Shown one piece after another: positions 41,851 to 50,841 of a stretch of 64,000 nucleotides of DNA (its first letter is position 1; every line of letters begins with the position of its first letter). The stretch lies in NCBI GenBank assembly GCA_019455325.1, contig JACFMQ010000008.1:62001-126000 (forward strand). Direction: 5' to 3'. The position numbers and the translations under genes are program-made. The DNA comes from Rhodocyclaceae bacterium. Lineage in GTDB: Bacteria > Pseudomonadota > Gammaproteobacteria > Burkholderiales > Rhodocyclaceae. Under the pieces are notes generated by a model, which ran no database searches, was not told the DNA's origin, and saw nothing but the letters and a program-made list of their open reading frames with translations.

Positions 41851-44800
41851 ATGTCGAGCTTCTTCATCGACCGCCCGATCTTCGCCTGGGTGGTCGCCAT
41901 CGCCGTCATGCTGGCCGGGACGCTGTCCATCCTCGGCCTGCCGATCAACCAGTATCCGAACGTGGCGCCGCCGGCGGTGTCGGTCAGCGTGGTCTATCCC
42001 GGCGCTTCGGCGCAGACGGTGCAGGACACGGTGGTGCAGGTCATCGAGCAGCAGCTCAACGGCCTGGACGGACTGCGCTACATCTCGTCGGCGAGCAATT
42101 CCGACGGCAGCATGGAGATCATCGTCACCTTCGAGCAGGGCACCGATCCGGACATCGCCCAGGTGCAGGTGCAGAACAAGCTGCAACTGGCGACGCCGAT
42201 GCTGCCGCAGGAGGTCCAGCAGCAGGGCATCCGGGTGGCCAAGCACCAGCAGAACTTCATGCTGGTGGTCGGCCTCGTCTCGGAAGACGGGTCGCTGAGC
42301 AACTTCGACCTGGCCGACTACATCGTCTCCAACATCCAGGACCCGGTGTCGCGCACCAAGGGAGTCGGCGACTTCATGGTGTTCGGCTCGGCCTACGCCA
42401 TGCGCGTCTGGCTGGATCCGGCCAGGCTCAACGGCTACCAGCTCACCCCGTCGGACGTGGTCGCCGCCATCCGCGCGCAGAACGTGCAGGTGTCGGCCGG
42501 GCAGCTCGGCGGCCTGCCCACGCGCGACAAGGTGCAGTTGAACGCGACGGTGATCGGCAAGACCCGCATGAAGACCGCCGCCGAGTTCGCGGACATTCTG
42601 CTGAAGGTCGAACGCAGCGGTGCGCAGGTGCGCCTCAAGGACGTCGCCGACATCGCCCTCGGCGCCCAGAACTTCTCGATCGCCGGCAACTACAACGGCA
42701 GGCCCGCGTCCGGCATGGCCCTGCGCCTGGCGACCGGCGCCAACGTGCTGGAGACGATCGCCAACGTGCGGCAGACGATCGCCGGACTCGAACCCTACCT
42801 GCCGGCCGGCGTGAAGGTGGTCTATCCCTACGACACTTCGCCCGTGGTCACGGCTTCGATCGAGTCGGTGGTGCAGACCCTGTTCGAGGCCATCGTGCTG
42901 GTCTTCCTGGTGATGTACCTGTTCCTGCAGAATTTCCGCGCCACGCTGGTGCCCACGCTGGCCGTGCCGGTGGTGTTGCTCGGCACCTTCGGCGTGCTGT
43001 TCGCGGCCGGCTTCACCATCAACATCCTGACCATGTTCGCCATGGTGCTGGCCATCGGCCTGCTGGTGGACGATGCCATCGTCGTGGTCGAGAACGTCGA
43101 GCGCATCATGCACGAGGAGGGCCTGCCGGCGAAGGATGCGACGAAGAAGTCGATGGGCCAGATCACCGGCGCACTGATCGGCATCGGCCTGGTGATTTCG
43201 GCGGTGTTCGTGCCGATGGCCTTCCTGGGCGGCTCCACCGGCGTCATCTATCGCCAGTTCTCGATCACCATCGCCGCGGCGATGAGCCTGTCGGTGCTGG
43301 TGGCGATCGTCTTCACGCCGGCCCTGTGCGCCACCCTCCTGCGGCAGAAGGACGTCGAGCACGTCGGACAGAACCGCTTCTTCCGCTGGTTCAACAACGC
43401 CTTCAACGCGAGTGCGGGCCGCTACGAGCGCAGCGTCGCCGGCACCCTGGTGCGCAGGAAGCGTTTCCTGGCGATCTACGGGCTCATGGTGCTGGTGCTC
43501 GGCGCCCTGTTCGTGCGCCTGCCGACCGCCTTCCTGCCCGACGAGGACCAGGGAATGATGCTCGTCCAGGTCCAGATGCCGCCCAACGCGAGCGCCGAGC
43601 GCACCGAGGCCGTGCTCGCGGAAGTCCGCGACTATCTGCTGAACGACGAGGCGGCGGCCGTCGATTCGGTGATGACCGTGCGGGGTTTCAACTTCGCCGG
43701 TCGTGGGCAGAATTCCGGCATCGCCTTCGTCTCGCTGAAGCCGTTCGCGGCGCGCAAGGCCGCCGAACTGCGCGTCCAGGCGCTGGCCGGGCGGGCCTTC
43801 GGCCGCTTCAGTGCGATCAAGGACGGCACGGTGATTCCCATCGTGCCGCCGTCCATCCTGGAACTGGGCAACGCGACGGGCTTCGATCTCTACCTGCAGG
43901 ACAACGGCGGCGTCGGCCACGACGCCCTGATGGCCGCGCGCAACCAGTTGCTCGGCATGGCGGCGCAGGAGCCCGGCCTGCGGCTGGTTCGCCCCAACGG
44001 CCTGTCGGACGAGCCGCAGTACCAGATCGTCATCGACGACGAGAAGGCGCGCGCGCACCAGGTGAGTATCGCCGACATCAACGACACCCTGTCGGTGGCC
44101 TGGGGATCGGTCTACGTCAACGATTTCATCGACGGCGGCCGCGTCAAGAAGGTGTTCGTGCAGGGCCAGGCCGATGCGCGGCTGGCGCCGGAGGATTTCG
44201 ACAAGTGGTACGTGCGCAATGCCGAGGGCAAGATGGTCCCGTTCTCGGCCTTCGCCGGCGGCCACTGGACCTTCGGCTCGCCCAAGCTGGAGCGCTACAA
44301 CGGCGTGTCGGCGGTGCAGATCCTCGGCCAGGCGGCGCCGGGCCACAGCAGCGGGGATGCGATGGCCAGCGTCGAGCGCCTGGCGCGGCAGCTACCGGCG
44401 GGGATTGGCCTCGCCTTCTCCGGCCTGTCCTACGAAGAACGCCTGGCCGGATCGCAGAGCGCGTTCACGCTGGTGCTGTCGCTGGCGGTGGTCTTCCTCT
44501 GCCTGGCGGCGCTGTACGAAAGCTGGTCGATCCCGTTCTCGGTGATCCTCGTCGTGCCGGTCGGCATCCTCGGCGCGGTGCTCGCCACGCTCGGCCGCGG
44601 CCTGTCCAACGACGTGTTCTTCCAGATCGGCATGATCACGACCATGGGCCTGGCTGCGAAGAACGCCATCCTGATCGTCGAATTCGCCCGCGAGCTGCAC
44701 GAGAAGGAAGGCAAGTCGCTGTCCGAGGCGGCGGTGCTGGCGGCGCGCATGCGGCTGCGGCCGATCATCATGACCTCGCTGGCCTTCGTCATGGGCGTCA

Positions 44801-44997
44801 TCCCGCTGGCCGTCGCCACCGGCGCCAGCAGCGGCAGCCAGCACTCGATCGGCACCAGCGTGGTCGGCGGCACGCTCGCCGGCACCTTCCTGGCGATCTT
44901 CTTCGTGCCGCTGTTTTTCTACGTCGTCGCCGGCCTGTTCGAGAGGAAGGCCGCCGTCGATCCGCGTGCCGGCAGCCAGCCGGCGGAGGTGAAATGA
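41851..44997 (+). CDS. RND multidrug efflux transporter (HAE1, AcrB/TtgB type)
   Basis: 1048-aa proton-driven drug exporter of the inner membrane. It starts [20 protein letters not shown] with GAGG upstream. The proton-relay residues are intact: the Asp pair in [13 protein letters not shown] and the Lys in [14 protein letters not shown]. Two large periplasmic loops and twelve TM segments are in normal order. Such pumps export solvents, dyes, bile salts and antibiotics. The IclR regulator upstream suggests aromatic or solvent effectors, by analogy with TtgV. Confidence 0.96.
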   Translation: MSSFFIDRPIFAWVVAIAVMLAGTLSILGLPINQYPNVAPPAVSVSVVYPGASAQTVQDTVVQVIEQQLNGLDGLRYISSASNSDGSMEIIVTFEQGTDPDIAQVQVQNKLQLATPMLPQEVQQQGIRVAKHQQNFMLVVGLVSEDGSLSNFDLADYIVSNIQDPVSRTKGVGDFMVFGSAYAMRVWLDPARLNGYQLTPSDVVAAIRAQNVQVSAGQLGGLPTRDKVQLNATVIGKTRMKTAAEFADILLKVERSGAQVRLKDVADIALGAQNFSIAGNYNGRPASGMALRLATGANVLETIANVRQTIAGLEPYLPAGVKVVYPYDTSPVVTASIESVVQTLFEAIVLVFLVMYLFLQNFRATLVPTLAVPVVLLGTFGVLFAAGFTINILTMFAMVLAIGLLVDDAIVVVENVERIMHEEGLPAKDATKKSMGQITGALIGIGLVISAVFVPMAFLGGSTGVIYRQFSITIAAAMSLSVLVAIVFTPALCATLLRQKDVEHVGQNRFFRWFNNAFNASAGRYERSVAGTLVRRKRFLAIYGLMVLVLGALFVRLPTAFLPDEDQGMMLVQVQMPPNASAERTEAVLAEVRDYLLNDEAAAVDSVMTVRGFNFAGRGQNSGIAFVSLKPFAARKAAELRVQALAGRAFGRFSAIKDGTVIPIVPPSILELGNATGFDLYLQDNGGVGHDALMAARNQLLGMAAQEPGLRLVRPNGLSDEPQYQIVIDDEKARAHQVSIADINDTLSVAWGSVYVNDFIDGGRVKKVFVQGQADARLAPEDFDKWYVRNAEGKMVPFSAFAGGHWTFGSPKLERYNGVSAVQILGQAAPGHSSGDAMASVERLARQLPAGIGLAFSGLSYEERLAGSQSAFTLVLSLAVVFLCLAALYESWSIPFSVILVVPVGILGAVLATLGRGLSNDVFFQIGMITTMGLAAKNAILIVEFARELHEKEGKSLSEAAVLAARMRLRPIIMTSLAFVMGVIPLAVATGASSGSQHSIGTSVVGGTLAGTFLAIFFVPLFFYVVAGLFERKAAVDPRAGSQPAEVK

Positions 44998-46409
44998 TGT
45001 CCGCCATCCCGCTGCGAAAACTGGGCACGGCCCTGGCCCTGAGCGGGCTGCTCGGCGCATGCTCGCTGATCCCCGCCTACGAACGTCCGGCCGCGCCGAC
45101 GCCCGAGGCGTGGCCCACGGGTGAAGCCTATCCGGCGGGCAGCGCGGCGGCCGCCCGGGACATCGGCTGGGAGCATTTCTTTCTTGCGCCGGAACTGCAG
45201 CGCCTGATCGGCATGGCGCTCGACAACAACCGGGATCTGAAGGCCGCGGCCCTGCGCGTCGAGGCCTACCGGGCCCGGTACCGCATCCAGCGCGCGGACC
45301 GTTTCCCCGCGGTCGATGTGAATGCAGGCGGCACGCGCCAGCGGCTGCCGGCCGACCTGTCGTCGAGCGGCGAGGCCGCGACCACCGGCCAGTACAGCGT
45401 CGGCCTCGGCATCGCCGCGTACGAGCTGGATTTCTTCGGCCGCGTCCGCAGCCTGGAGGCGCAGGCGCTGGAAGCGTATCTGGCCGAGGAGGCGAGCCAG
45501 CGCTCGGTTCGCTTGAGCCTGACGGCGGAAGTGGCGACGGCCTGGCTCAACTGGCGCAGCGACCGGGCGCTGCTGGCCTTGACCCGCGGCACCCTGGAAG
45601 CCTACGAAGCGTCGCTGGACCTGATCCGGCAGCGCTTCGCGGCCGGCGCGGCCTCCGAACTGGAGCTGCGCCAGGCGCAGGGCGCCGTGAATTCGGCCCG
45701 GGCCGAGGAGGCGCAGTTCGTGCGCCGGGTAGCCCAGGACGCGAACGGCCTGCAGGTTCTGATCGGTTCGCCGTTGCCGGAATGGGCCGCGGCAGACGTG
45801 CCGCTCGACGCCGATCTCCTCGCCGAGCTGCCGGTCGGCCTGCCAGCCAGCGTCCTGCAGCGCCGTCCCGACGTCCTTGCCGCCGAACACCGCCTGCGCA
45901 GCGCCAACGCCAGCATCGGCGCCGCGCGCGCGGCCTTCTTTCCGGCCATCACGCTGACCGCCGGGGCGGGCACGGCGAGCGGCGAACTCTCCGGATTGTT
46001 CGATGCCGGATCGGGCACCTGGTCCTTCTCTCCGCAGATCCGCCTGCCGATCTTCAGCGCCGGACGGCTGGCGGCGAGCCTCGACTACGCCGAGCTGCAG
46101 AGGGACATTACGATCGCCGAATACGAGAAGTCGATCCAGGTCGCCTTCCGGGAAGTGTCCGACGGCCTGGCGGCGCGCGGAACCTTCCGCGCGCAGTTGC
46201 AGGCTGAATCGGACCTGGTCGGGACGAACCGGCGTTACCTCGAACTCGCCGACCAGCGGTACCGCGTCGGTGTCGACAGCTACCTCACCGTGCTCGACGC
46301 CCAGCGCGCCCTGTTCGCGGCCCAGCGGCAACTGATCGGCAGCCGGCTGGCACAGTTGTCCGGCGAGATATCGCTGTACAAGGCGCTGGGCGGCGGAGGC
46401 TGGGGCTGA
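44997..46409 (+). CDS. RND outer-membrane channel (OprM/TtgC type)
   Basis: 470-aa outer-membrane factor. The start chosen is the second of two tandem ATGs (44997; the first at 44994) because GGAGGT is 6 nt before it. A signal with lipobox LLGAC (about Cys21) and two OEP repeats (LRQAQGAVNSARAEEAQF, LQRRPDVLAAEHRLRSANA, LTVLDAQRALFAAQRQL) are present. The stop of the pump gene overlaps the start codon. Second channel protein of the efflux island. Confidence 0.94.
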   Translation: MSAIPLRKLGTALALSGLLGACSLIPAYERPAAPTPEAWPTGEAYPAGSAAAARDIGWEHFFLAPELQRLIGMALDNNRDLKAAALRVEAYRARYRIQRADRFPAVDVNAGGTRQRLPADLSSSGEAATTGQYSVGLGIAAYELDFFGRVRSLEAQALEAYLAEEASQRSVRLSLTAEVATAWLNWRSDRALLALTRGTLEAYEASLDLIRQRFAAGAASELELRQAQGAVNSARAEEAQFVRRVAQDANGLQVLIGSPLPEWAAADVPLDADLLAELPVGLPASVLQRRPDVLAAEHRLRSANASIGAARAAFFPAITLTAGAGTASGELSGLFDAGSGTWSFSPQIRLPIFSAGRLAASLDYAELQRDITIAEYEKSIQVAFREVSDGLAARGTFRAQLQAESDLVGTNRRYLELADQRYRVGVDSYLTVLDAQRALFAAQRQLIGSRLAQLSGEISLYKALGGGGWG

Positions 46410-46418
46410 CGACGGGCC

Positions 46419-46901
46419 CTACGCCCGTCGTGCCGCCCGCCGATCCCTCGCCCCGTGCGGGCTCGGAATGTCGATCTGCAGCTCCGGATGCAGGGCCGCG
46501 AGCTGGTCGATCAGCCACGGGTTCGCCGCGTGGGCGAATTCGCGGGCTTCGAGCGGCGCGCCGGAAAAGGCTTCGACGAAGAGGGCGACGGCGGCGGAGC
46601 GGCTGACGCCGTATTCGCAATGCACCATCACCGAGATTTCGAAGGGCGCGGCGTGCAGCTCGCCGACGAAGCGGTCGATGCGCAGCGCCAGCCGGCGGTC
46701 GAACAGCCCCGGCAGCGCCGGCGTGAACGGGTCGGCCGGGATCGCGTCGAAGAAGGAGAGCCGCAGCACGTGGCGAAAGAGCGGATCGAGCCGCGCCTCC
46801 GGCGTGCCGGGGTCGGTGATCGAGATCACCGCCATGTAGGGATTGCCGTCCAGCGATTCGGCCAGTTCGCGCGAGGCGTAGTGAACCCGGATGATGGTCA
46901 T
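46419..46901 (-). CDS. Dual-specificity protein phosphatase-like protein
   Basis: 160 aa with the complete Cys-phosphatase signature at 94-101 (HCEYGVSR: Cys95, Arg101) followed by S-A-A-V. A possible general acid is Asp52 in FFDAIPAD. It is a compact DSP without extra domains, cytoplasmic. It follows the kinase-like gene by 7 nt with no good ribosome site of its own, so its translation is likely coupled. The pair is convergent with the RND operon. Confidence 0.8.
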   Translation of the reverse strand: MTIIRVHYASRELAESLDGNPYMAVISITDPGTPEARLDPLFRHVLRLSFFDAIPADPFTPALPGLFDRRLALRIDRFVGELHAAPFEISVMVHCEYGVSRSAAVALFVEAFSGAPLEAREFAHAANPWLIDQLAALHPELQIDIPSPHGARDRRAARRA

Positions 46902-46908
46902 GCGGCGG

Positions 46909-47487
46909 CTACTCCATGAAGACCGGATCGGAAAAGACGAGGGTGCCGTCCTTGCGCATCATCAGATTGTCGGCCTTGATCAGGTCGGGCAGGGCGTCGT
47001 ATTCGCCGGAGAAGGATTCGAGGGCCCGGAGCGATTCCTGCAGGGTCTCGTTCCAGCCCATCGGCGTGACGGCGAGGTGGTGCAGGGCGATGCGCCCCAT
47101 GTCGTGGGCGAGGTTGCGCCAGGTCATGCAGGCGTCGAAGTAGGCGGTGGAGATCTTCGCCGCCAGTTCGGCGGCGTCGCCGTTGCCGGGCAGCGGATAG
47201 AGCTTTTCGACCTCGACGATGTGGAACGGAAAGCCCTTGCTCGAACGCCCGGCCGTGCCGTGATCGGCGTAGACCACCGGGAAGTGGCGGCCGGTCGGGC
47301 GGTCCGGGGCGGTGTAGTAGGCGTAGTCGGTGGGCGAGGAGAGCACCTTGAAGACGCGCGCCTGGCCGTCGACCACGTCGCCGTCCAGCACGATGGTGTT
47401 CTCGCCCCGCCCGATCTCCTTCCGCCCGTTGAGCAGGGGATGGTCGGGCACGGGGTCGCGGATGATTTCGCCGAGGTCGGTGGTCAC
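46909..47487 (-). CDS. Compact protein-kinase-like protein of unknown function
   Basis: 192 aa from GTG 47487, chosen because GGAGGAG lies 6 nt upstream; a TTG at 47520 would add 11 residues. I see a minimal kinase-like order: a Gly-rich turn GRGEN (26-30), VFK with Lys47, a hinge-like HIVEVEKLYPL, a catalytic-loop-like DLIKADN (Asp168, Asn174) and SDPV (Asp187) in place of DFG, almost at the C-terminus. Phage proteins with a DPV-type ending of this kind are known to me. The coupled gene encodes a phosphatase. Kinase activity is inference; a binding-only role is possible. Confidence 0.6.
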   Translation of the reverse strand: MTTDLGEIIRDPVPDHPLLNGRKEIGRGENTIVLDGDVVDGQARVFKVLSSPTDYAYYTAPDRPTGRHFPVVYADHGTAGRSSKGFPFHIVEVEKLYPLPGNGDAAELAAKISTAYFDACMTWRNLAHDMGRIALHHLAVTPMGWNETLQESLRALESFSGEYDALPDLIKADNLMMRKDGTLVFSDPVFME

Positions 47488-47563
47488 GCGCGTCTCCTCC
47501 GGGGAGTGGCCATCCGCCAAGCATACGCCGATGCGCGGCGGCGCGCCCTTCCCCGGCCCGATG

Positions 47564-48328
47564 TCAGGCGACGATGTGCGCGCCGGCGTCGACGTAGACC
47601 GTCTGGCCGGTCATGCCGGACGAGCCTGCGGTGCACAGGAAGGCGGTGAGCGCGCCGACCTCGTCGATGGTCACCGTGCGGCCGAGCGGCGCCTTGACGG
47701 CGTCCGCTTCCAGCAACTGGTTGAAGTTGGCGATGCCGGAGGCGGCGCGCGTCATGATCGGGCCGGGCGACACGGCGAAGACGCGGATGCCCTTCGGTCC
47801 GAGGTCATAGGCCATGTAGCGCACGGCCGATTCGAGCGCCGCCTTGATGATGCCCATGACGCCGTAGTTGCGCACCACGCGCTCGGCGCCGAGGTAGGAC
47901 ATGGTGATCAGCGAACCGCCCTCGGCCATCAGCGGCTCCAGCGCCTTGGCCATGCGCAGGAAGCTGTGGCAGGAGACGTTCATCGCCGCGTCGAAGCCGG
48001 CCTCGGTGGTGTCGATGACGCGGCCGTGCAGGTCGTCGGCGTTGCAGAAGGCCATCGAGTGGACGGCGAAATCGATCTGGCCGAATTCCGCGCCGCACTT
48101 CTCGATCACCCCCTCCAGGCTGCCCGGCTGGCTGACGTCGAGCTTTTCGAACAGGCGGGCGCCGAGGGCGTCGGCCAGCGGCTGCGTGTATTTGGCCGTC
48201 TTGTCGTTCTGGTAGGTCAGCGCGATTTCGGCGCCCATTTCCCGGACGGCGCGGGCGACGGCGTAGGCGATCGACTTGTCGTTGGCGATGCCGGTGATCA
48301 GGCCCTTCTTTCCCTGCAGATTGAACAT
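47564..48328 (-). CDS. fabI: Enoyl-ACP reductase (NADH)
   Basis: Last step of fatty-acid elongation. 254 aa from ATG 48328 with AGGAAG upstream; longer frames run into the intergenic region. Short-chain dehydrogenase fold of FabI type: GLITGIANDKSIAYAVA, YLGAE with catalytic Tyr, YGVMGIIKAALE (Tyr-x6-Lys), and RVFAVSPGPIMTRAASGI. It is divergent from dinB across 188 nt. Confidence 0.96.
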   Translation of the reverse strand: MFNLQGKKGLITGIANDKSIAYAVARAVREMGAEIALTYQNDKTAKYTQPLADALGARLFEKLDVSQPGSLEGVIEKCGAEFGQIDFAVHSMAFCNADDLHGRVIDTTEAGFDAAMNVSCHSFLRMAKALEPLMAEGGSLITMSYLGAERVVRNYGVMGIIKAALESAVRYMAYDLGPKGIRVFAVSPGPIMTRAASGIANFNQLLEADAVKAPLGRTVTIDEVGALTAFLCTAGSSGMTGQTVYVDAGAHIVA

Positions 48329-48508
48329 TGTTCTTCTTCCTTTTGCCGAGTTTCCGTTGAAATAATGCTGCACTTGCACATCGGCGATTATGCCAGACAA
48401 ACCGCGTCATAAAGCGGGTCGGTGCCCGGTGCCCGGAATGTTGCGGCGATTTTACTTGTGCGTTGCATCATCGGTTTGCGGCGGGCCTTTCGGGGCGGGC
48501 TTGATATA

Positions 48509-48524
48509 CTGTATCGATGAACAG
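48509..48524 (+). promoter_or_regulatory. LexA (SOS) box over the dinB start codon
   Basis: CTGT-N8-ACAG (48509-48524) fits the LexA consensus with an AT-leaning spacer. The dinB ATG (48517) lies inside it, so LexA would sit directly on the translation start. Upstream TTGATATACTGTAT may serve as the promoter. No Shine-Dalgarno sequence precedes the ATG, which fits a very short or absent leader. Confidence 0.72.
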
Positions 48525-49662
48525 TGGTCGCCGCATCGCCCATCTCGACATGGACGCCTTCTTCGCCTCCGTCGAGCTGCTGCGCCATCCCGAGCTGCGC
48601 GGGCAGGCGGTGGTGGTCGGCGGGCGCAACGCGGCGCCGGTCACGGCGGCCGACGGCAGCCGGCGCTACGCGCGGCTCGCCGACTACGTCGGCCGCGGCG
48701 TCGTCACCACCTCGACCTACGAGGCGCGGGCGCTCGGCGTGTTTTCCGGCATGGGGCTGATGAAGTCGGCGCAGCTCGCGCCGCAGGCCATCCTGCTGCC
48801 GGCCAACTTCGACGCCTACCGCCATTATTCGCGGCTGTTCAAGGCGGCCGTCGCCGGCGTCGCGCCGAGGATCGAGGATCGCGGCATCGACGAGATCTAC
48901 ATCGACCTCTCCGACATCCCGGAAGAAACGCGCTCCCTCGCCGAGCGGATCAGGCGCGCGGTGCGCGAGGCCACCGGGCTCTCGTGCTCGATCGGCGTCA
49001 GCCCGAACAAGCTGCTCTCCAAGATCTGCTCCGACCTCGACAAGCCGGACGGATTGACGATCCTCGAACCCGAACGGATCGCCGCGCGCATCTGGCCGCT
49101 GCCGGTGCGCAAGATCAACGGCATCGGCCCGAAAGCGGGCGAGCGGCTGGCCGGATTGGGCATCCGCAGCATCGGCGATCTCGCCGCCGCGCCGGTCGAA
49201 CTGCTCGTCGAGCATTTCGGCCGCGCCAACGGCGTCTGGATGCACGAGGCGGCGCACGGCATCGACCGGCGGCCGGTGGTCACCGAATCCGAGCCGAAGT
49301 CGATCAGCCGCGAGACGACCTTCGAGCGCGACCTGCACGCGCGGCACGACCGCGCCGAGCTGTCGGAAATCTTCACCTCGCTGTGCGCCTGGCTGGCCGA
49401 CGATCTGCGGCGCAAGGGCTATGCCGCGCGCACCATCGGCATCAAGCTGCGCTACGCCGATTTTCGCGCGGTGACGCGCGACCTGACGCTGCCGGCCGCC
49501 GTCGGCGACGCCGGAGAAATCCGCCGGGCGGCCGGCGAATGCCTGAAGCGCGTGCCGCTGACGCAGCGGCTGCGCCTGCTCGGCGTGCGCGCCGGCGCGC
49601 TGGTGCCGATCGGGGCGGAAGACGCCGTCGCGCCGGCGATCCAGGCGAGCCTGCCGTTCTGA
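48517..49662 (+). CDS. dinB: DNA polymerase IV
   Basis: Y-family translesion polymerase, 381 aa. Metal-binding acidic residues are in HLDMDAFFASVE and RGIDEIYIDLSD; GVSPNKLLSKICSDLDKPDG is the typical finger/palm motif; a helix-hairpin-helix (INGIGPKAGERLAGLG) and a little-finger domain follow. It ends in SLPF, reminiscent of a beta-clamp-binding tail (QASLPF). The LexA box over the start indicates SOS induction. Confidence 0.95.
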   Translation: MNSGRRIAHLDMDAFFASVELLRHPELRGQAVVVGGRNAAPVTAADGSRRYARLADYVGRGVVTTSTYEARALGVFSGMGLMKSAQLAPQAILLPANFDAYRHYSRLFKAAVAGVAPRIEDRGIDEIYIDLSDIPEETRSLAERIRRAVREATGLSCSIGVSPNKLLSKICSDLDKPDGLTILEPERIAARIWPLPVRKINGIGPKAGERLAGLGIRSIGDLAAAPVELLVEHFGRANGVWMHEAAHGIDRRPVVTESEPKSISRETTFERDLHARHDRAELSEIFTSLCAWLADDLRRKGYAARTIGIKLRYADFRAVTRDLTLPAAVGDAGEIRRAAGECLKRVPLTQRLRLLGVRAGALVPIGAEDAVAPAIQASLPF

Positions 49663-49678
49663 GCGCGGCGGCGCGGCC

Positions 49679-50821
49679 TCAGGCCGCCCCGAACGCGGCG
49701 TCCAGCGGCTGCGGCCGGCCGTAGAGCCAGCCCTGCGCCAGTTCGATGCCGCAGCCGGCCAGCGCCGCGTGCTGGGCCTCGGTCTCGACGCCCTCGGCGA
49801 GCACGCGGATGTCCAGCGCGCGCAGTTGCGCCACCGTCTGCCGGATGGCGCCGACGAAATCGGTGCCGCGCCCGGCGTTGCGGATGATGGTGATGCACAG
49901 CTTGACCAGGTCCGGCCGCAGGCACGCCGCCGTTTCCAGGTCGGCGAAGCCGCAGCCGGTGTCGTCGAGCGCGACGCGCAGGCCGAGCCGGCGCAGGTCG
50001 GCGATGGCGCCGTGCAGGGCCTCGGCGGCGTCGAGCGGCAGGTGCTCGGTGATCTCGAACACCACGTCGCTGCGCCCGGCGAGCGGCAGCGCGTCGGCGG
50101 CGCAGGCCAGCGCCGACGGCCCGAGGTTGATGCTCAGGAACTGCCCCGGCGGCAGCCTGCCGCGCGTGCGTTCGAGGGCCAGGCGGGCGCAGGCGAGTTC
50201 GACTTCCGGGCCGCGCCCCAGGCCGTTGGCGGCGTTGAACAGGTGGTCCGGGCGTTCCAGCGGCGAACCCTGCGGGCCCCGCGACAGGGCTTCGTAGCCG
50301 CGCACGCGGCGGTCGTCCAGGCCGACGATGGGCTGCACCACGGTGTCGATCAGGCCGTGGCGCAGGATGCGCTCCAGTTCGTCGGCCGCCGCATCGTGGC
50401 CGGCGGCGTGCGTTGCCGCCTGCTGCCGGCGCTCGTCCAGCCAGCGGGCGAGGGGCTGCGTGGGGAGCTGTTTTTCGGAAATCGCCGCCAGCGTCGCCGG
50501 CACGCGCATGCCGGTGCCGCTGCCGAAGATCGCGCACAGCGCCTCGTGCAGCAGCTTCTGCCCGGCCGCTTCGATGCTCGCCAGGACCTCGGCCGGGTCG
50601 CGCAGCGTGTCGGTGATGCGGAAGCGGACGGTCCATCGGTCGAGTCCGGGGCTGCGGGTCAGGTCGAGGATTTCCTGGCGGGCGAGCAGACGTTCGATCA
50701 ACGCCGCGCACGCCTGGTCGAGATCGGCCAGCGCCCGGGCCGCCGCTGCCTCGCCGAAGGCGTCGAACAGGCGCTGGCGCTGGGCGAGGTCGATGACGAG
50801 CAGGGCGTGGTTTGCGGGCAT
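49679..50821 (-). CDS. EAL-domain protein with altered metal site
   Basis: 380 aa. The N-terminal part (about 1-125) has no family I recognise; the C-terminal part is an EAL domain. QPIVGL, YEALSRG, INLGPSA, EITEH and DDTGCGF are present. The usual KID motif reads K-L-C (RPDLVKLC), losing the metal-ligand Asp, so phosphodiesterase activity is doubtful and c-di-GMP binding may remain. It starts at ATG 50821, 20 nt after the chemoreceptor gene, so probably acts in the same operon. Confidence 0.85.
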   Translation of the reverse strand: MPANHALLVIDLAQRQRLFDAFGEAAAARALADLDQACAALIERLLARQEILDLTRSPGLDRWTVRFRITDTLRDPAEVLASIEAAGQKLLHEALCAIFGSGTGMRVPATLAAISEKQLPTQPLARWLDERRQQAATHAAGHDAAADELERILRHGLIDTVVQPIVGLDDRRVRGYEALSRGPQGSPLERPDHLFNAANGLGRGPEVELACARLALERTRGRLPPGQFLSINLGPSALACAADALPLAGRSDVVFEITEHLPLDAAEALHGAIADLRRLGLRVALDDTGCGFADLETAACLRPDLVKLCITIIRNAGRGTDFVGAIRQTVAQLRALDIRVLAEGVETEAQHAALAGCGIELAQGWLYGRPQPLDAAFGAA

Positions 50822-50841
50822 GGCGCGCTGCGGGTCCCCGT

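Noticed and set aside
40821-46409. A single giant frame ending in the OprM-type channel
   Set aside because: The upstream two thirds are an out-of-frame reading of the adaptor and pump genes; real homology begins only at the ATG near 44997.
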